Source of the DNA: Pseudoscleropodium purum
Taxonomy: Eukaryota > Streptophyta > Bryopsida > Hypnales > Brachytheciaceae
DNA: 64,000 nucleotides
NCBI GenBank assembly: GCA_963969395.1
Contig: OZ017804.1
Location: 18,166,001-18,230,000, forward strand
Direction of reading: 5' to 3'
The notes beneath the pieces are model-generated. The model searched no databases, was not told the origin of the DNA, and was given only the letters and a program-made list of their open reading frames with translations. Below are positions 1-12,166 of the stretch, one piece after another (positions within the stretch are counted from its first letter, which is position 1; the number at the start of each line of letters is the position of its first letter). A program made the position numbers and the translations under genes.

Positions 1-2010
1 TCTTGAAATAAATCAAGATGTCATCAAGATAACATACAACAAATTGATCCAAGCATTTGCGGAAAATATTGTTCTTTAAGTGTTGAAAAATAGCTAGTGC
101 ATTTATAAGTCCAAACATGATGACATTATATTCAAAGTGTTTATACTTTGTTCAAAAAGTTGTTTTCCATTCATCTCCTTTTTTTATGTACACCAAATTA
201 TATGCTTCACAAAGACTAATCTTGATATAAGTTTTGGCTTGTCCAAATTGATTGAGAAGTTTAGATATCAATGGTAAGGAATATTTTTTTTTCACCATTA
301 TCTTGTTTAAATAGTAATAGTCAATACACATTCATAAAGAGATGTCTTTTCTTTTTCAAAAAAAGTATTGGTAGCTTCCTAAGGATTTGGAATGTCGAAT
401 AAAATTCTTTGCCAATTTTTCATCAATGTATTCTCTTAATGCCAAAAATTTGTTTTGTGATAGATTGTAAATTGAATCAAATGGCAGTATAGCTCCATCT
501 TCAAGATTAATAGTGCAATTGTATGGTCAATATTTTGGCAAAATGTCGGCAATCTTCTTTTCAAATACATCTCCAAATTTTGAATACTACATTGGCATAC
601 TTGAGAGAATGTTGTTGTTTTCATGTATTAGAGTTGCGGGGATAATATAGGAATTACCCTTTCTTGGTGCTTTGATAAAAAAATTGGCTCCATAAAGTAT
701 AGACTTGGTGTTTGAGGGCTTTGGAAAAGATTTTGTTGCTGAGGTTTTTGAAGAAAATGATAGGTTTTGCAACTTCTAGTCTACAACTAGATTGTATTTT
801 TTAAGCTAGAAAAGTCTTAAAACCACGAGACTGGACAGGGTTTTGAAAACATTGAAAATGATCTTACTTTTGTGTCCTTCAAATGAAACCTCTAATGGTT
901 TAGTTTCATGAGTGATATCCCCTAAAGCTAAGGCTCAACCATCTACAACTTCTACATGTATAAGGGTTGGTTTTTTAACTAAAGGAATTTTGTGACATTT
1001 TACAAATTCCTCATCTAAAAAATAATTGAAGCCCCGGAGTCTAATAAAGTATGAAGTCTTAATTTCTTCTTAGGACTCAAACGAAGGAGTATGATAAAGT
1101 AATGAGAAGATTGGGAAGACAAGTGAAAACTTGGTTTTATATGTAAAAAAGGCTCCAACCCCATGGCCCTTATCATAATTGAGCATCCTTATTTTCCAAT
1201 ACATATATGGCTCTTGTTTTGAGAAGGCATTGTTTGTGCTTCTTGTGGTAGTTGGTGACTTTGTCGTGAGGGCCTTCACAATATAAATACAAATTTTTGT
1301 CAAGACATCGTTTCTTCTCTTACATGATAAGTGGTCCAAATTTTATGGCATTGATTTACATGTCCTTAGGTCCTTCAAAATGTGTGCTTGCTATGTATAC
1401 AACCTCGATTGCTGGCAAAAGAGTTGTTGGTTTAGTTGGTGCAATCTACGATCGTGGATCTTGATGCCTTTGAATTAGTCAATTATCACATTTTATAGCT
1501 TGGCTTATTGCTTTGTTTAATGTTTGAGGATTGTGAAACAAGAGTAAGAAATCCTTCATGTCATCTTTTAAACCCCATTGAAATTGGCTCATAAGAGCTT
1601 CTTCACCATAGTTGATGTTCCAAACAAGTTGTTGAAACTCAAATGCATATAGTGAAGTTCAGCAAGATCCTTGTTGTAAAGATCAAACTTTGGTTTTTGC
1701 CCAACAAATCTTGTCATGTTCTCCAAATGCTTTAAGAAATGCCACTAAGAATGTCTTGAAGTTGCTTAAAATTGGAGATCTTTTCTTGAATAGGGACAAA
1801 AAGTAAAAAACCAAGACAAAGTTTGTCTAGTGAGCAAGCTTCCAATCAAGTCCACTCGTGCTTTGTCTATTGGATATTATTGTGGGTGAAGAAAAATTAA
1901 GAGTTGAATTTGATTCACAAATCCTTAAAATTTTGATCTGAAACCATCAAATTTTTTCAAAAGATTAACGTGCGGCTCTCTAGTAGATGATATACTTGAG
2001 TCAAAACTTT
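1..2010 (-). pseudogene. Ty3/gypsy chromovirus gag-protease-RT fragment, decayed
   Basis: Read on the minus strand, this is the 5' part of a Ty3/gypsy polyprotein, running off the left edge of the window. In order: capsid-type gag (about 1,990-1,440, with readable pieces such as SQFQWGLKDD and LNKAISQAIKCDN), a degenerate CCHC zinc knuckle (about 1,335-1,240, LYCEGPHDK), a retropepsin with the LLDSGAS active-site motif (about 1,030-1,050) and a THETKPLEVSF stretch, a linker, then reverse transcriptase (about 560-1) with ALREYIDEKLAKNFIRHSK and the catalytic YLDD at 20-31. Many stops and frameshifts interrupt it, so it is inactive. The domain order and the RT linker wording are those of chromovirus-type Ty3/gypsy elements. 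Integrase would lie beyond the left edge. Confidence 0.9.
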
Positions 2011-2697
2011 GGACGAATAAACTTGTCCCCAAAGTTTAATGTTACAAACTAGTCTGTACAACATGCTGTAGTGACGGTTACAACGGTTGGGATTAGTTAC
2101 CTTTGTCCTTCCATTAAGAACCACAGGAGGGGGTTGTGTCCTTCACACATTATTTTGTTAAAGTTTGATTTTTTCTTGATTGAGTGTAAACTGCCCCTCG
2201 CCTTGAAAATATTGAAGAGTTTAAAGGTTGCGGATTACCCTTTTCTAAATTAATATTATTTTTTCTTAACAAAGTTTTTCTTGATTGTGTATGGACTACC
2301 ACCCTTCTTAAAAACAACTTTAATATGTAGAAATTGTTGACTACCCATGTCTAATTTAGTTCTTGAATGGTAGCCTAATCTTTTTGTATTCTTGACGAGT
2401 GAATTAAAATGACAAGAAGCGAAGACATTGGTTTAGTAGCTACCAAATTAGATTTCATCTTAAAGGCCATAAATTTTTTGTCTAAGAGGACAAATGTTCT
2501 TGAAGACTTTGCTACAACAATCAATATGAATCCAAGAGTGATTGAGGCATTATTTTGTTAATACAAGGATTTGTTAATACAAGGATAAGATAAGACAAGG
2601 CAAGATGAGTTTTGAATAACAAAATTTGATTTAAGAATTCAAGAAGTACAAAACTAGAGGCAAGAACTAAAATCATGAGAGGTGTTGTCGAGACTAA
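2011..2697. other. Unassigned stretch upstream of the gag relic
   Basis: This lies on the 5' side of the minus-strand gag relic, where a 5' LTR and primer-binding site would be expected. I could not find a matching LTR or a convincing tRNA-complementary site. No coding sequence was recognised. Confidence 0.5.
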
Positions 2698-2705
2698 GGA
2701 CTACC

Positions 2706-2964
2706 TAGGGTTGACAAATCAGTACGTCCGCCCCAAAATAGCGTCCGTAACCCGGACGTCCGTCCTCACGGATGCCAGTGGACGCAACGTCCCTCCCGCC
2801 GTCGAAAGGCGGACAGGCGGGGCGGATAGGGCGGATAGGCGGACGGGGTGATTCCGGCGGACGCTGCGTCCGCCGGGACCGCGAATGTCAGCGGACACTA
2901 CGGACACAGCGTCGAAGCGTCCGCGTCCGGACATCCGGGACGTCCTACCGTCCTGTCAACCCTA
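2706..2964 (-). mobile_element. GC-rich hAT-type miniature element, copy G1
   Basis: A 259-bp GC-rich block in AT-rich DNA. The ends are exact inverted repeats, TAGGGTTGACA and TGTCAACCCTA, flanked by a perfect 8-bp target duplication GGACTACC (2,698-2,705 and 2,965-2,972). An 8-bp duplication with a (C/T)AGGG end is the hAT superfamily signature. The interior has no credible ORF and is built from repeated GCGGAC/GTCCGC words. A 19-bp palindrome GGCGGACGCTGCGTCCGCC sits at 2,856-2,874. Orientation is called minus because the interior is the reverse complement of G2, G5 and G6. Confidence 0.92.
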
Positions 2965-2972
2965 GGACTACC

Positions 2973-3700
2973 TCAACCTCAATTCCTATATATACTATCA
3001 TCTAAGAGATTCTACCAAAATTCTATAGAAGCTATCGAAACATTATGGAAGTTTTTGGAATACTAGGGAAGCTTCCCAAAAACTATAGAAGCTTCTAAAA
3101 TACTATCAGAATATCTAAAGGACTCTATTATGTTTGTGATAGTAAATCCAATTGTACTATATTGTAGATATTTTCATATTATTTTGGCAAATAGAAGCGA
3201 ATTCTTCTTTCAAACTCTTGATTAACTCTTAAAACACTTTAAATAGATACTAGAACTTAGAAATGGAAGTGCTTGAAGCACTTCCAGACTTTTAGAACAA
3301 ACTCATAGTCTTTTAAGAGACTTCTACCAAATATGATATAACACTCTTTTTAGGTCTTTTAGACTATAAATTCTATCAAAAATGAGCAAAAGTGGAAAAA
3401 AAAATTTGAGATCAATGTAACAATTATGGAGCTTGCAATGTCCATGGCTCCATCCTTCTCATCTATTTGCATTCTATGAAGTCAAAGGCAAGTTTTGCAA
3501 GTCTCTACAAGACATACAACATGGTTGTGAATAAAGAGTAGATGATAAGTAATTGACTCCACTTGTCTTCAACACTTGATGTCTTTTGAATGATTAATAT
3601 TTACAGTACACTTCTTTTCTTTTTGTACAGTCTAAAATTATTTTTAATAATTCATATTTCTTGCTCTCTCATTTTGCAAGACAAGTACATTTGTTTTGGC
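2973..3700. other. AT-rich intergenic DNA
   Basis: Contains short repeated phrases such as 'tagaagct' and 'ttttagactat', but no gene or bounded element that I can support. Confidence 0.5.
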
Positions 3701-4185
3701 GTTTTGTTAGTACCTATAGGTACCTCCAAAATACAAGTCAATTCCAACTAGTGTTTTGGAAGTGCTTACCACTACTAATAAAACCAAAGAAAATATATGA
3801 TTCATGTTTTTTGCCTACTCATTTTTTTAAATTGTTAAATATTTTTTTGGACTTTAGAGGGACCATTTGGCACCTGCCAAAACCAAAAACTAATGTAGAA
3901 CTTTAAAAATAATTAGAAAAAAGCCATGAAATTTTATATTTTTTGTATTTCAAAGATAACGTTAAGTACTCCAAAAATACTAGTCAAATCTAACTAATGT
4001 TTTGGAGGTGCCTAATGCTACCTCCAAAACAAAACAAAAATAGGAATTATTTCTTTCTACCTACTCATTTTTTAAATTCCTATATTTGGGGGGGGATTTT
4101 AGGGATAGCATTAGGCACCATCAAAACACTTGTCAAATTGGAAAAGTATTTTGGATGTACCTATAGGTACTAACAAAACCATAAA
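3701..4185. repeat. Foldback-type repeat with duplicated 14-bp palindrome
   Basis: The perfect palindrome GTACCTATAGGTAC occurs at 3,710-3,723 and again at 4,157-4,170. The flanks of the two copies are reverse complements (GTTTTGTTA on one side, TCCAAAAT on the other), so the arms are inverted over roughly 80 bp with mismatches. A third related arm lies near 3,970-4,030 (TGTTTTGGAGGTGCCTAATGC). Two G-runs, near 4,087 and 4,241, lie in or just beyond the region. No superfamily assigned. Confidence 0.6.
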
Positions 4186-5111
4186 ATGAATTCTAGATTC
4201 ATATTTCATTGTTTCTTATATTTTGAATTTTTCACTTTGGGGGGGGTGTCAATTTTTTGAAGGCGTCTGGCATAACAAAGAAAACCAAGATATGCAACTC
4301 AAAACAAGGGTACCAAAAGGCACTTCAAAATCTTTAATCTCATCCAACTAAGGTATAGAAGTCCTTTGTAGTACAGTTGTTAATGAATGAATTAGTGAAG
4401 TTTAGAGTTTTTTGGATTATCACTCATTCCTGATGTTTCCAATTTTTGAATGCTTATAAATATAGAAGTTCAGAATCACCTGCATAGAAAAGGAAGGAAA
4501 ATTGAAGTTTTCTTTTAAATGCACACTGATAATGGAAAAAAAATTAGAAAGTGGATATTGGAAAAGATGACATTATCATAAATTTTACCATTGAAGTTGA
4601 TGAAGCCTTGAATGGACAAAAATCATGGAGAGGTACATGAGAAAAAAATCCATGTTTTTTCCAACTACTTAGTAAAGTGACATTTGAGGAAGGGAAAGTG
4701 GCCCTTGATTGCACAACATCAACTAGCAAGTTTTACATTCCATTACTTTTCATCCAAATTTATATTTGTGAACTGAACCATAGAATTCATGAATGTGGTT
4801 ATTGATTTCCTAGGAGCTTCAATAGTTGCATGATGTAGCATAAATTGTCATATTGTAGCCTTAAAGGACGATTGAAACATTTTCAATGCCAGATTGCTCA
4901 AATCTTTGAAGGAGATTACAACAATTATGGTAACAAGGTTGCTATTTTGTGAAGATGTGAGCATATGAGCGTGAGCTTATGAATGTGTCAGCATATCATT
5001 TTTGGAGATTCTATCTAAAATTTTTGATAAAAAATTCTTATTTTTAGTAAATTTTAGTACCTAATTACAATGGACCTATTACCATGGTCCCTTGAACAAT
5101 TGATGTGCGAC
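4186..5111. other. AT-rich intergenic DNA
   Basis: No gene recognised. The stretch 4,930-5,000 shares 'gtgagcatatgagcgtgagc'-like wording with 8,655-8,720 and 6,985-7,040, so it probably belongs to an old dispersed repeat. Confidence 0.45.
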
Positions 5112-5505
5112 CTTGATGTACTACTTATTGAACTTTGCTAAATTTTAAGAAAAAAAATTAATAATTAATTAGGATTTGTTTGGAATTGATTGAGGTTGTT
5201 CCATTGAGATTTTTCTTTTTATAATCACTCTCCTTTTGTAGTTGGGCTCCTCTTGGCACTAAGAGTACGTTTCAAAGTTCCAAAACAGGAATGACCTTCC
5301 AACTAGCAGTGGGGAGAATTAAATTTAAAATAATTTTTTTTTTCTATAGCTAGGGACTCACTTCAACGTCTAGGAGAGACCAACTACAAGAGGGGAGTGA
5401 TTATAATTTCAATGGGATAACCTCAATCAATTTCAAATGAATCCTAATTAATAATCAATTTTTTTCTTCTTAAAATCTAGCATAGTCAAATAAATAGGAC
5501 ATCAA
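5112..5505. mobile_element. Foldback element with ~127-bp arms
   Basis: 5,112-5,238 and 5,380-5,505 are imperfect reverse complements around a ~140-bp centre. Both arms contain AATTAGGATT followed by ATTGATTGAGGTT and ATAATCACTC in matching inverted order. Such a structure would form a long hairpin if transcribed. I see no clear target duplication or superfamily-specific end. Confidence 0.75.
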
Positions 5506-5622
5506 GATGGCAAGTGGTTGACCCTCTTGGCACCAAAAGGTCCCAAATAACAAAGGAGTGATTAACCAAACAACCATCTGATCAAAGATAGAAGAGTCAA
5601 ACCCCCAAGAGGTCCTACAAGA

Positions 5623-6155
5623 GGACAATGATCAACTAATCAACAATTTTGTGTAACTAAGCTCATTCATTACTGAAAGAATCTCTATGAATCAAATATT
5701 TTCTTCCAAAATCTTAACAAGTCCAATTACTAAACATCAAGATAAAAGTATAAGTACCCTCCGTTAGGCCAAAGAGGATCCACGCTATTATAAGATAGTG
5801 ATCAACAAAAATGAAATTCAGTGTGGCTAAGCTCTTTCTACATATAATGAATTTCTATTAACATATTTTCTTTTCTAAAATGTACACAAGTCTATTGATT
5901 TGCAAATCAGAAAGGGAGTGTCGGTATCCTTCCATTGACCCTAAAAAGATCCATGATGCTACAAGCCTATAAGACAATGATTGACCAAAATAAAATTTAG
6001 AGTGACAAAAATCATTAGATATAAAAATAATTCTTATCAACAATTTTTTTTCTAAAATCTAAACAAGTCCAACAACAATGCATCAAGAGAAAGTTATTAG
6101 TATCCTTCCATAAGCCCCCAAAGGATCCACGTTGCTATATAGGACAATGATCAAC
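5623..6155. repeat. Tandem repeat, ~170-179 bp period, three diverged units
   Basis: The anchor phrase GACAATGATCAAC recurs at about 5,623, 5,794 (GATAGTGATCAAC), 5,973 (GACAATGATTGACC) and 6,143, giving periods of 171, 179 and 170 bp. Each unit also carries TCTAAAAT...AACAAGTC and a 'ccttcc..aagg.ccac' segment in the same order. Three units plus the start of a fourth. The period is in the range common for plant satellites, but I cannot tell whether it is abundant genome-wide. Confidence 0.78.
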
Positions 6156-7540
6156 CAATATTCTATACAAATTTATTTTCATCTTCATTCATCTTTTGCA
6201 TCAATTGAGTTCATCATTTTTATAATATATACTTTTAATATTTTAGACAACACTAAAATTAATAATTTTCATTTGAATTCTACATAACTATCATAATAGG
6301 AACACAATCATGAGTCCATAGTAATAGGTACAAAAATTTACTAAAAGTTTATGGGATTCATGCTTCAAAATTTTGAATAGATGATACGTCCTTCACACCA
6401 TGTGGGATAAAAAAAATCTTTCTTGCAAATACCTAGTTGATGTGATTATTTTGACAAGAGAATAGAAAATAAACCTTTTATATATTGTATGTTAATTCCA
6501 TTGATTACCTAAAGGCCTAAGTTGATTATGTATGGATATATTAAGGTTTAATATGTAGAGTTTTGGACCAACGGGCATGACATTCTAATATTCTTGTGCA
6601 AGGCAACACAAACTAGTCATGAAACTTTGAAGCCACATGACTGAGTTCTATAATTGATACCATTTTTTGGTCTATCTTATCATTTCCTACATGACTATTT
6701 TGAAAGTGTTGTATATTATTGCATCCATGATGCATCCATAATGCATTTGGACTCCATCATGCAATTGTACTCTATCACTTTGAAAAAATATTCATTTCAT
6801 AACTATCTTAGCTTGTCCTAATGATATTCATTTAACAACATACACAACATACAATATATCATGCATTCCATTTGAGTTATTGGTTTACAATGATTCGATA
6901 AAGCAAACATACAAAACTACATTAATAGTTGAAAATCCCCCGTTATTTTCTAAAATCAATTTCATCAACAATTTTTCCTAAAACCATGATTGCTAACAAG
7001 CAAGCATGTGAGTGTGAGTCCATGAGTCTATGTCCTATGAGCCACAATTTTTTTTTTTTCAATTTCAAAGTAATAGGGACCTATAACCATGAGTTTTGGA
7101 TGTTCAAAAGATTAAAAAATGTGAGGTCATTTTCTATGAATTTAAAGCAAATTCAATTTAATTATAAAAGTTTTTTACAACAACCTAATGTATTCCATTT
7201 TCATAGAAATCACTCAATCTAGAATTCAAATGGAAATTACACGTGCCTAAAAATTAGCCATAAAATACACAAATCCAATTATAAAAAAAACCAATACATA
7301 ATAGTTCAACTCACAAGATACATCAATCTCATGAGTCTAAGGTTCAATGGACTTAATCATAGAATCCTTAGAAGTAGAAGATTCTTAAATCTATCAACCT
7401 TAGATGTTGACCCATCTATAAATTGTAAAACATTCAAAGCATATCTTTATGTGATTTTGATTTAGAACAACCAAAATTTGCAAAAGTCAATGCCAATAGC
7501 TTCTCTTAAATGGGAGGATCAAAAATCTTTCCTAAACTAA
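6156..7540. other. AT-rich intergenic DNA
   Basis: No coding region or bounded element is supported. 6,290-6,380 and 7,060-7,110 share 'agtaataggtacaaaaattta'-like wording with each other and, inverted, with 5,040-5,090, suggesting fragments of one older dispersed repeat. Confidence 0.45.
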
Positions 7541-8412
7541 GGGCGGATTTACACTAGGGTCCAAGTCGAAGAAACTCTAAAATCAAGCAATCCTATTGGT
7601 TGAAAGTTGGAAATTAGACCCACAATGTTTACACTAGAGTCCAGTCTAAAATTCACTGAAATGACATGGCGCTCACATAGTACAAATTTGGAGGGAAAAT
7701 TTTGGACCCAGGTTTGCTCTCGAGGGCCTCAAAGGAAAGCACCAATTTTGTAGAATCAATTTCCTATTGTAGGTCTAATTTGCATTGGATGCAGTTTCTG
7801 GCTTGAACAAGGCTGTGAGTTACTATTGCTGAAAATTAATAAATTTAATAAATATAAAAAAGATCAAATCAAATATTTTAAATTTTTATTATTAATAATA
7901 ACTACTGTTAAATCAGACGTGGGTTTGATGTTGTAGTCTCCTAGCCATATAAAAAATTTTATTAAATTTTTATTAAAATAAAATTTTGATAAATATAAAT
8001 ATTTTAATAGTTTTTTAAATTTGTTTTAGAAAAAAATATTATTTTTTTGAAAAATTATTATTTAATTATTTAGAAACGGATATATATTTCATATTTTTTT
8101 AAACCACCAAATTGGAACTTAGATTGGAAATTAAATTTTAATTAAATGTTTAATAAAATAATATTATTTTAATGTTGTTTTGAAAGTTTTGAATTTTAAT
8201 ATTATTTTTTTCTTAAACTTAAGCGAAATTATTTTATATGTTTCTTACAAACCCCAAATTGGACCCAAGTTGTTTACATTTGGTGTCAGGTCCAATTTCC
8301 AGCTAAATTTTTTAATACACTACTTGGGTCCAATTAGGAGTTTCTTGAGTCCAAAATGGAGGTATTCTGGACCCATGAACTCTTGGTCTCGAACCATAGT
8401 GTAAATCCGCCC
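7541..8412. mobile_element. Harbinger/Tourist-like non-autonomous element
   Basis: 872 bp with terminal inverted repeats that match perfectly for 16 bp (GGGCGGATTTACACTA at 7,541; its reverse complement ends at 8,412) and then imperfectly. It is flanked by TAA on both sides (7,538-7,540 and 8,413-8,415), which fits the 3-bp TWA duplication of PIF/Harbinger elements. Subterminal regions repeat GGGTCCAA/TTGGACCC words, and the centre (about 7,830-8,230) is very AT-rich. No transposase ORF. Confidence 0.8.
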
Positions 8413-8415
8413 TAA

Positions 8416-10340
8416 ATAGAAGATGTCCTTTTTTCATAAACTTGTCATGCATCATCAATCCACAATGGTTGCAAATATATACTAAGAAATATAAGACTTA
8501 GAAAACATGAGGATTAGAATCCATAGAAAGAATTCAAAATAAATTTAAACTTACTAAATTTGTTCTTGAGTGCAAACTTCCAAGGCACCACCCACCATCA
8601 TTGCATTTGGATCTTGGCTTGCCGTAACCATTGGTGGTGGTTGTAACATCTCCATAGCCAGCAATGCTATTTTGTGAGTGTGTGAGCATTATCCTATGAG
8701 CATTGAGTAGGAATTATGTGAGCATTGAGTTCAAAATTTTGAAAAAGCACTAGAAAACTTAATAATATTTTTGAATATAGGTTCCATCTAAATTTTTTGG
8801 TTAAATTTACTACTTAGAATTTTTTTTTATTGGAGATGGATGTTTCTATTGTGATAATATCCTTTACTTTAAAAAAATTTTAAAATCATTTTATATTTTA
8901 AAATGAATTTTGCTAATTTGTCACACTTTGAGGTTTAGGAGGTTTGAGTAGTGGGTGGGTCCCCAAAATTAATGATTTAGAATTGAGATTTCTATTTTAT
9001 ATTCCTACAATAGGTTATTATGTTCCTATCAAGGGGACCCTAAAATTATATTATATTATGTCTTCCTTATTTGTGCAAATAGGGCTCTCTAGAATGAATA
9101 CTTTTTAATATTGAAGATGGTTTCAAGACCATTCTTTTGATGAAATTCCATCACCATCAAGTCTTCAAAAATTTCCAATTTTTAGTTTCTTTGAAAATTA
9201 TTTTTCCTATTTTTTAATAATTTAAACATCAAACTACTTATCTTTCTATATTCTACACTTTTCTAGTTCTCATATTTAGAGAATTTTTCTATACTTTTCC
9301 TTCCCACGATACCTTCTTTTTAATAGTATGTAGGGTGATCATATTTTTATATAATTTTAAAAAAAAATTTATTGTAGTCTTGAAACAAACATGAAAATCG
9401 CCAAAATATTACAAAATCAACCAATCTTTCTTGCAACTACCCAATTGTGAAATTCCATTTTATCACTTTAAAAAAATTCCTTCTAATTAAATGGTGCACT
9501 TTATAATAGTGGGAAAAAAAAATTGTTTTTACCTTGATTTTGTTCAATTAATGGAACAAAATGTACATATATATTAGTATAGTATAAAAATCTCAAAATT
9601 TTAAGCAAAGTATAAGTTTGTATAACAAACTATCAATTGAAATTTATCATCTATAGATAACTTGTTTATATTAAAAAGTTGATAGAATAAACTTCCACAA
9701 TGTTGTATCCTAATACATATTTAACTTGTAATTGCAATAAAATGAAGGGATTGTCAAAAAATTTATAGCAAAACAAAACTAGATTTATAATTATAGTTTT
9801 TTTTGAGGTCAACTTTAGTTGCAATCATCTTCAAATCTTCAATGCCAAAATAGCTTAGGCAATAACCACTTTAGAAAAGTTCTAAGTAGTACAATAATCA
9901 TTTGACATTTGAAATCTAGTAGACTTTCAAAAAATTATTTAAATTATAACCAACAATTTTTGCATTAGATACATTGACCATTCATCTACTAAAAAAATTC
10001 AACTCAATTTTCTTAATTGATCCTTGACCGAGCATATTCAAATTATGAAAACTAAAATTTAATAACTATTAAAGTTGATAATCATCTATGGTGGTTGTTC
10101 CCAGTGCTATCCAAGAATGAGTGATTAATTTCTACATAGTAGAGTTAATTCTAAAGTGTGCGCAATGAGGGACCATGAACCAAAGTTTGAGAAAAACACA
10201 AAACAAAACTCTTTAAAGCACCAAAATTAGGTCTGAAAGAGTTCAATGTTGTGTTTCTTTTGTATTATTCTTAGTTAAGCCTTCTTCTTACACCCTTTGG
10301 GTAAACAATCAAGGTGAACTACAACCCTCACTCATCCCTA
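8416..10340. other. AT-rich intergenic DNA
   Basis: Long A/T runs and a copy of the 'gtgagcatt' dispersed repeat near 8,655-8,830. I see no gene. Confidence 0.45.
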
Positions 10341-10445
10341 AGAAAAAACACTAAATTATTTTGCCATGCATGATAAAATTTGCAAATCTTGAATTCATAT
10401 TTGTAATTAGAGACCCCAAATTAGTATAAGATAAATGAAGTATAA
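10341..10445 (+). repeat. Fragment related to the 41.5-kb miniature element
   Basis: About 100 bp (around GCCATGCATGATAAAATTTG to GACCCCAAATTAG) closely matches the interior of the element at 41,542-41,757 in the same orientation (GCCATATATGATAAAATTTG to GACTCCAAATTAG). The GC-rich ends of that element are not visible here, so this is a fragment or a diverged copy. Confidence 0.65.
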
Positions 10446-12166
10446 ATAATTTTTTTTTTAAATGCACCCTAGATTGACTTCAAGGAGACAAGTGAGGAAA
10501 TTGGTTCACCCTAGATGTATAAACTAGAGAAGCCTGTACAATTATGGAACGCAATCCATTCCTAACCAACAGCCTCATTCTAGTAATGAAGGCTATTCTC
10601 TTTTTGTGTAGAAGAATGAACAACAATAAAGTGTGGCATGGTTCTTGATATAGTTGAGGCACATTATGATTGGCTAACAAGATTCTCAATATTGCAACTA
10701 GTTTTGGGTTGGAAAGAATAAGGTTTAAGGATGAGGCACTAGAATTGATAACTTAAGGAGTTTTGGAGCAAATCATGTAGAAGGTTGAGGTGGTAGAAAT
10801 TTTTTCCATGTAGGAAAATAGGAAATATGGGGATAACAAAATTTTCAAATTTTTATTTCCAAAATTGAAATTATTATGCATTTTGGAAGCCCAAAAGTGT
10901 CCTTGACCTATAACTAATGTTTAGAGTCTTCCAATTATGATCATCCAAGAATTATTTTCCTGCTCACTACTTCATACTTTTGTGCTCACTACTTCGAGAC
11001 AGTGTATCATAACCTTATTAGTCCCAACTTTGAAAAAGACAAAAAGAAATTCTAAGCTTGAGTTCTAACCTAAGGTTGGAAATAGAGTACTATATTGGTT
11101 GAGTACTAGATATGATTGACAACTAGTGCTTCAACCTTATATCACTTCTACGAGAGAAAATCCATCTTCCACTTAAAAATTCACAGTAATTCTATGTTAT
11201 AGGAAAAAAAATCTGAAAAATTATACAAACCTTCTACTACCTATTTCTACAAATAAGAAAATTTATCCTCTAAAAAACCTACCATATAGATACTAGAAAT
11301 TGCTTAAGTGGTAAAAAATAAGGCTTTTTTCTTTGGCTTTACAATGCTAGATTACACCAAAAAAATATTTTGGCTACAAAATGATGACAATTTATGAAGT
11401 TTTTTGCCAAAAAGCTTCAAATTAAGAAAAAAATATTGGATGAAATCGCTAGATTGTGAATGAAAACAAAATTATAAATATGTAATATGTACTAATGTGA
11501 TATTTTCTCTCCAACATGTGGATGAATGTTGAAATTTGGAGCACCACTATAACACTCTACATCGCCACTTTGGCACTTCGTAAAAAATGAGAAAAAAACC
11601 CTGGTCAGAAATGGGTTGCCTCCCTTAACTCTAATATATGATAACTCTATCATTCTACTATAGGTCATGTTTGACCTTTGATATGATGAGTGGCATTAGC
11701 AGAGCGAATCTAGTCCATTAATACGTCCCAATTCATTCCTAAGAATTTATTCCTAAGCTAAGATATCTCACAGCTAGAAATCCACCTTCAACAAGAGGTG
11801 GTGAGAATCTTCCTACAGTTGAGTGTGAATCAATTGGCTGTGGCGGATGTATGGTCCAGTATGGACAGCCCATCAACTGGTCTTTTCTTCTATCTCACTC
11901 CACTGCTGGCTGCTGGCTTTCCAGCACAAAGTGGAAATAATACTATCAACGCATTTTCCATACTTGCTCCCTTTCCACCTACTTTAAGAAGTTAGTTGCT
12001 ATCTTATGACAGAGGCAGAACAGCTTCATGATGGTGACTCAGGTGCCCATGCAGACAGAACCTCCTTGGGTTGTTGCACTGTTTCGATGGATACGAGAAA
12101 AAAAAGAAAAAGGATGTGAGCATTGGATTTCCACAACTGATTTTTAAGGCACAAATGAAAACTCAA
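10446..12166. other. AT-rich intergenic DNA
   Basis: No recognisable coding sequence or bounded mobile element. Confidence 0.45.

Noticed and set aside
2698..2974. Copy G1 alone looks like a 10-bp duplication (AGGACTACCT), suggesting a Mutator-like element.
   Set aside because: G3 and G5 show perfect 8-bp duplications with an 11-bp terminal repeat, and G1 then fits with T/A as its outermost base pair. Eight bp and (C/T)AGGG point to hAT.
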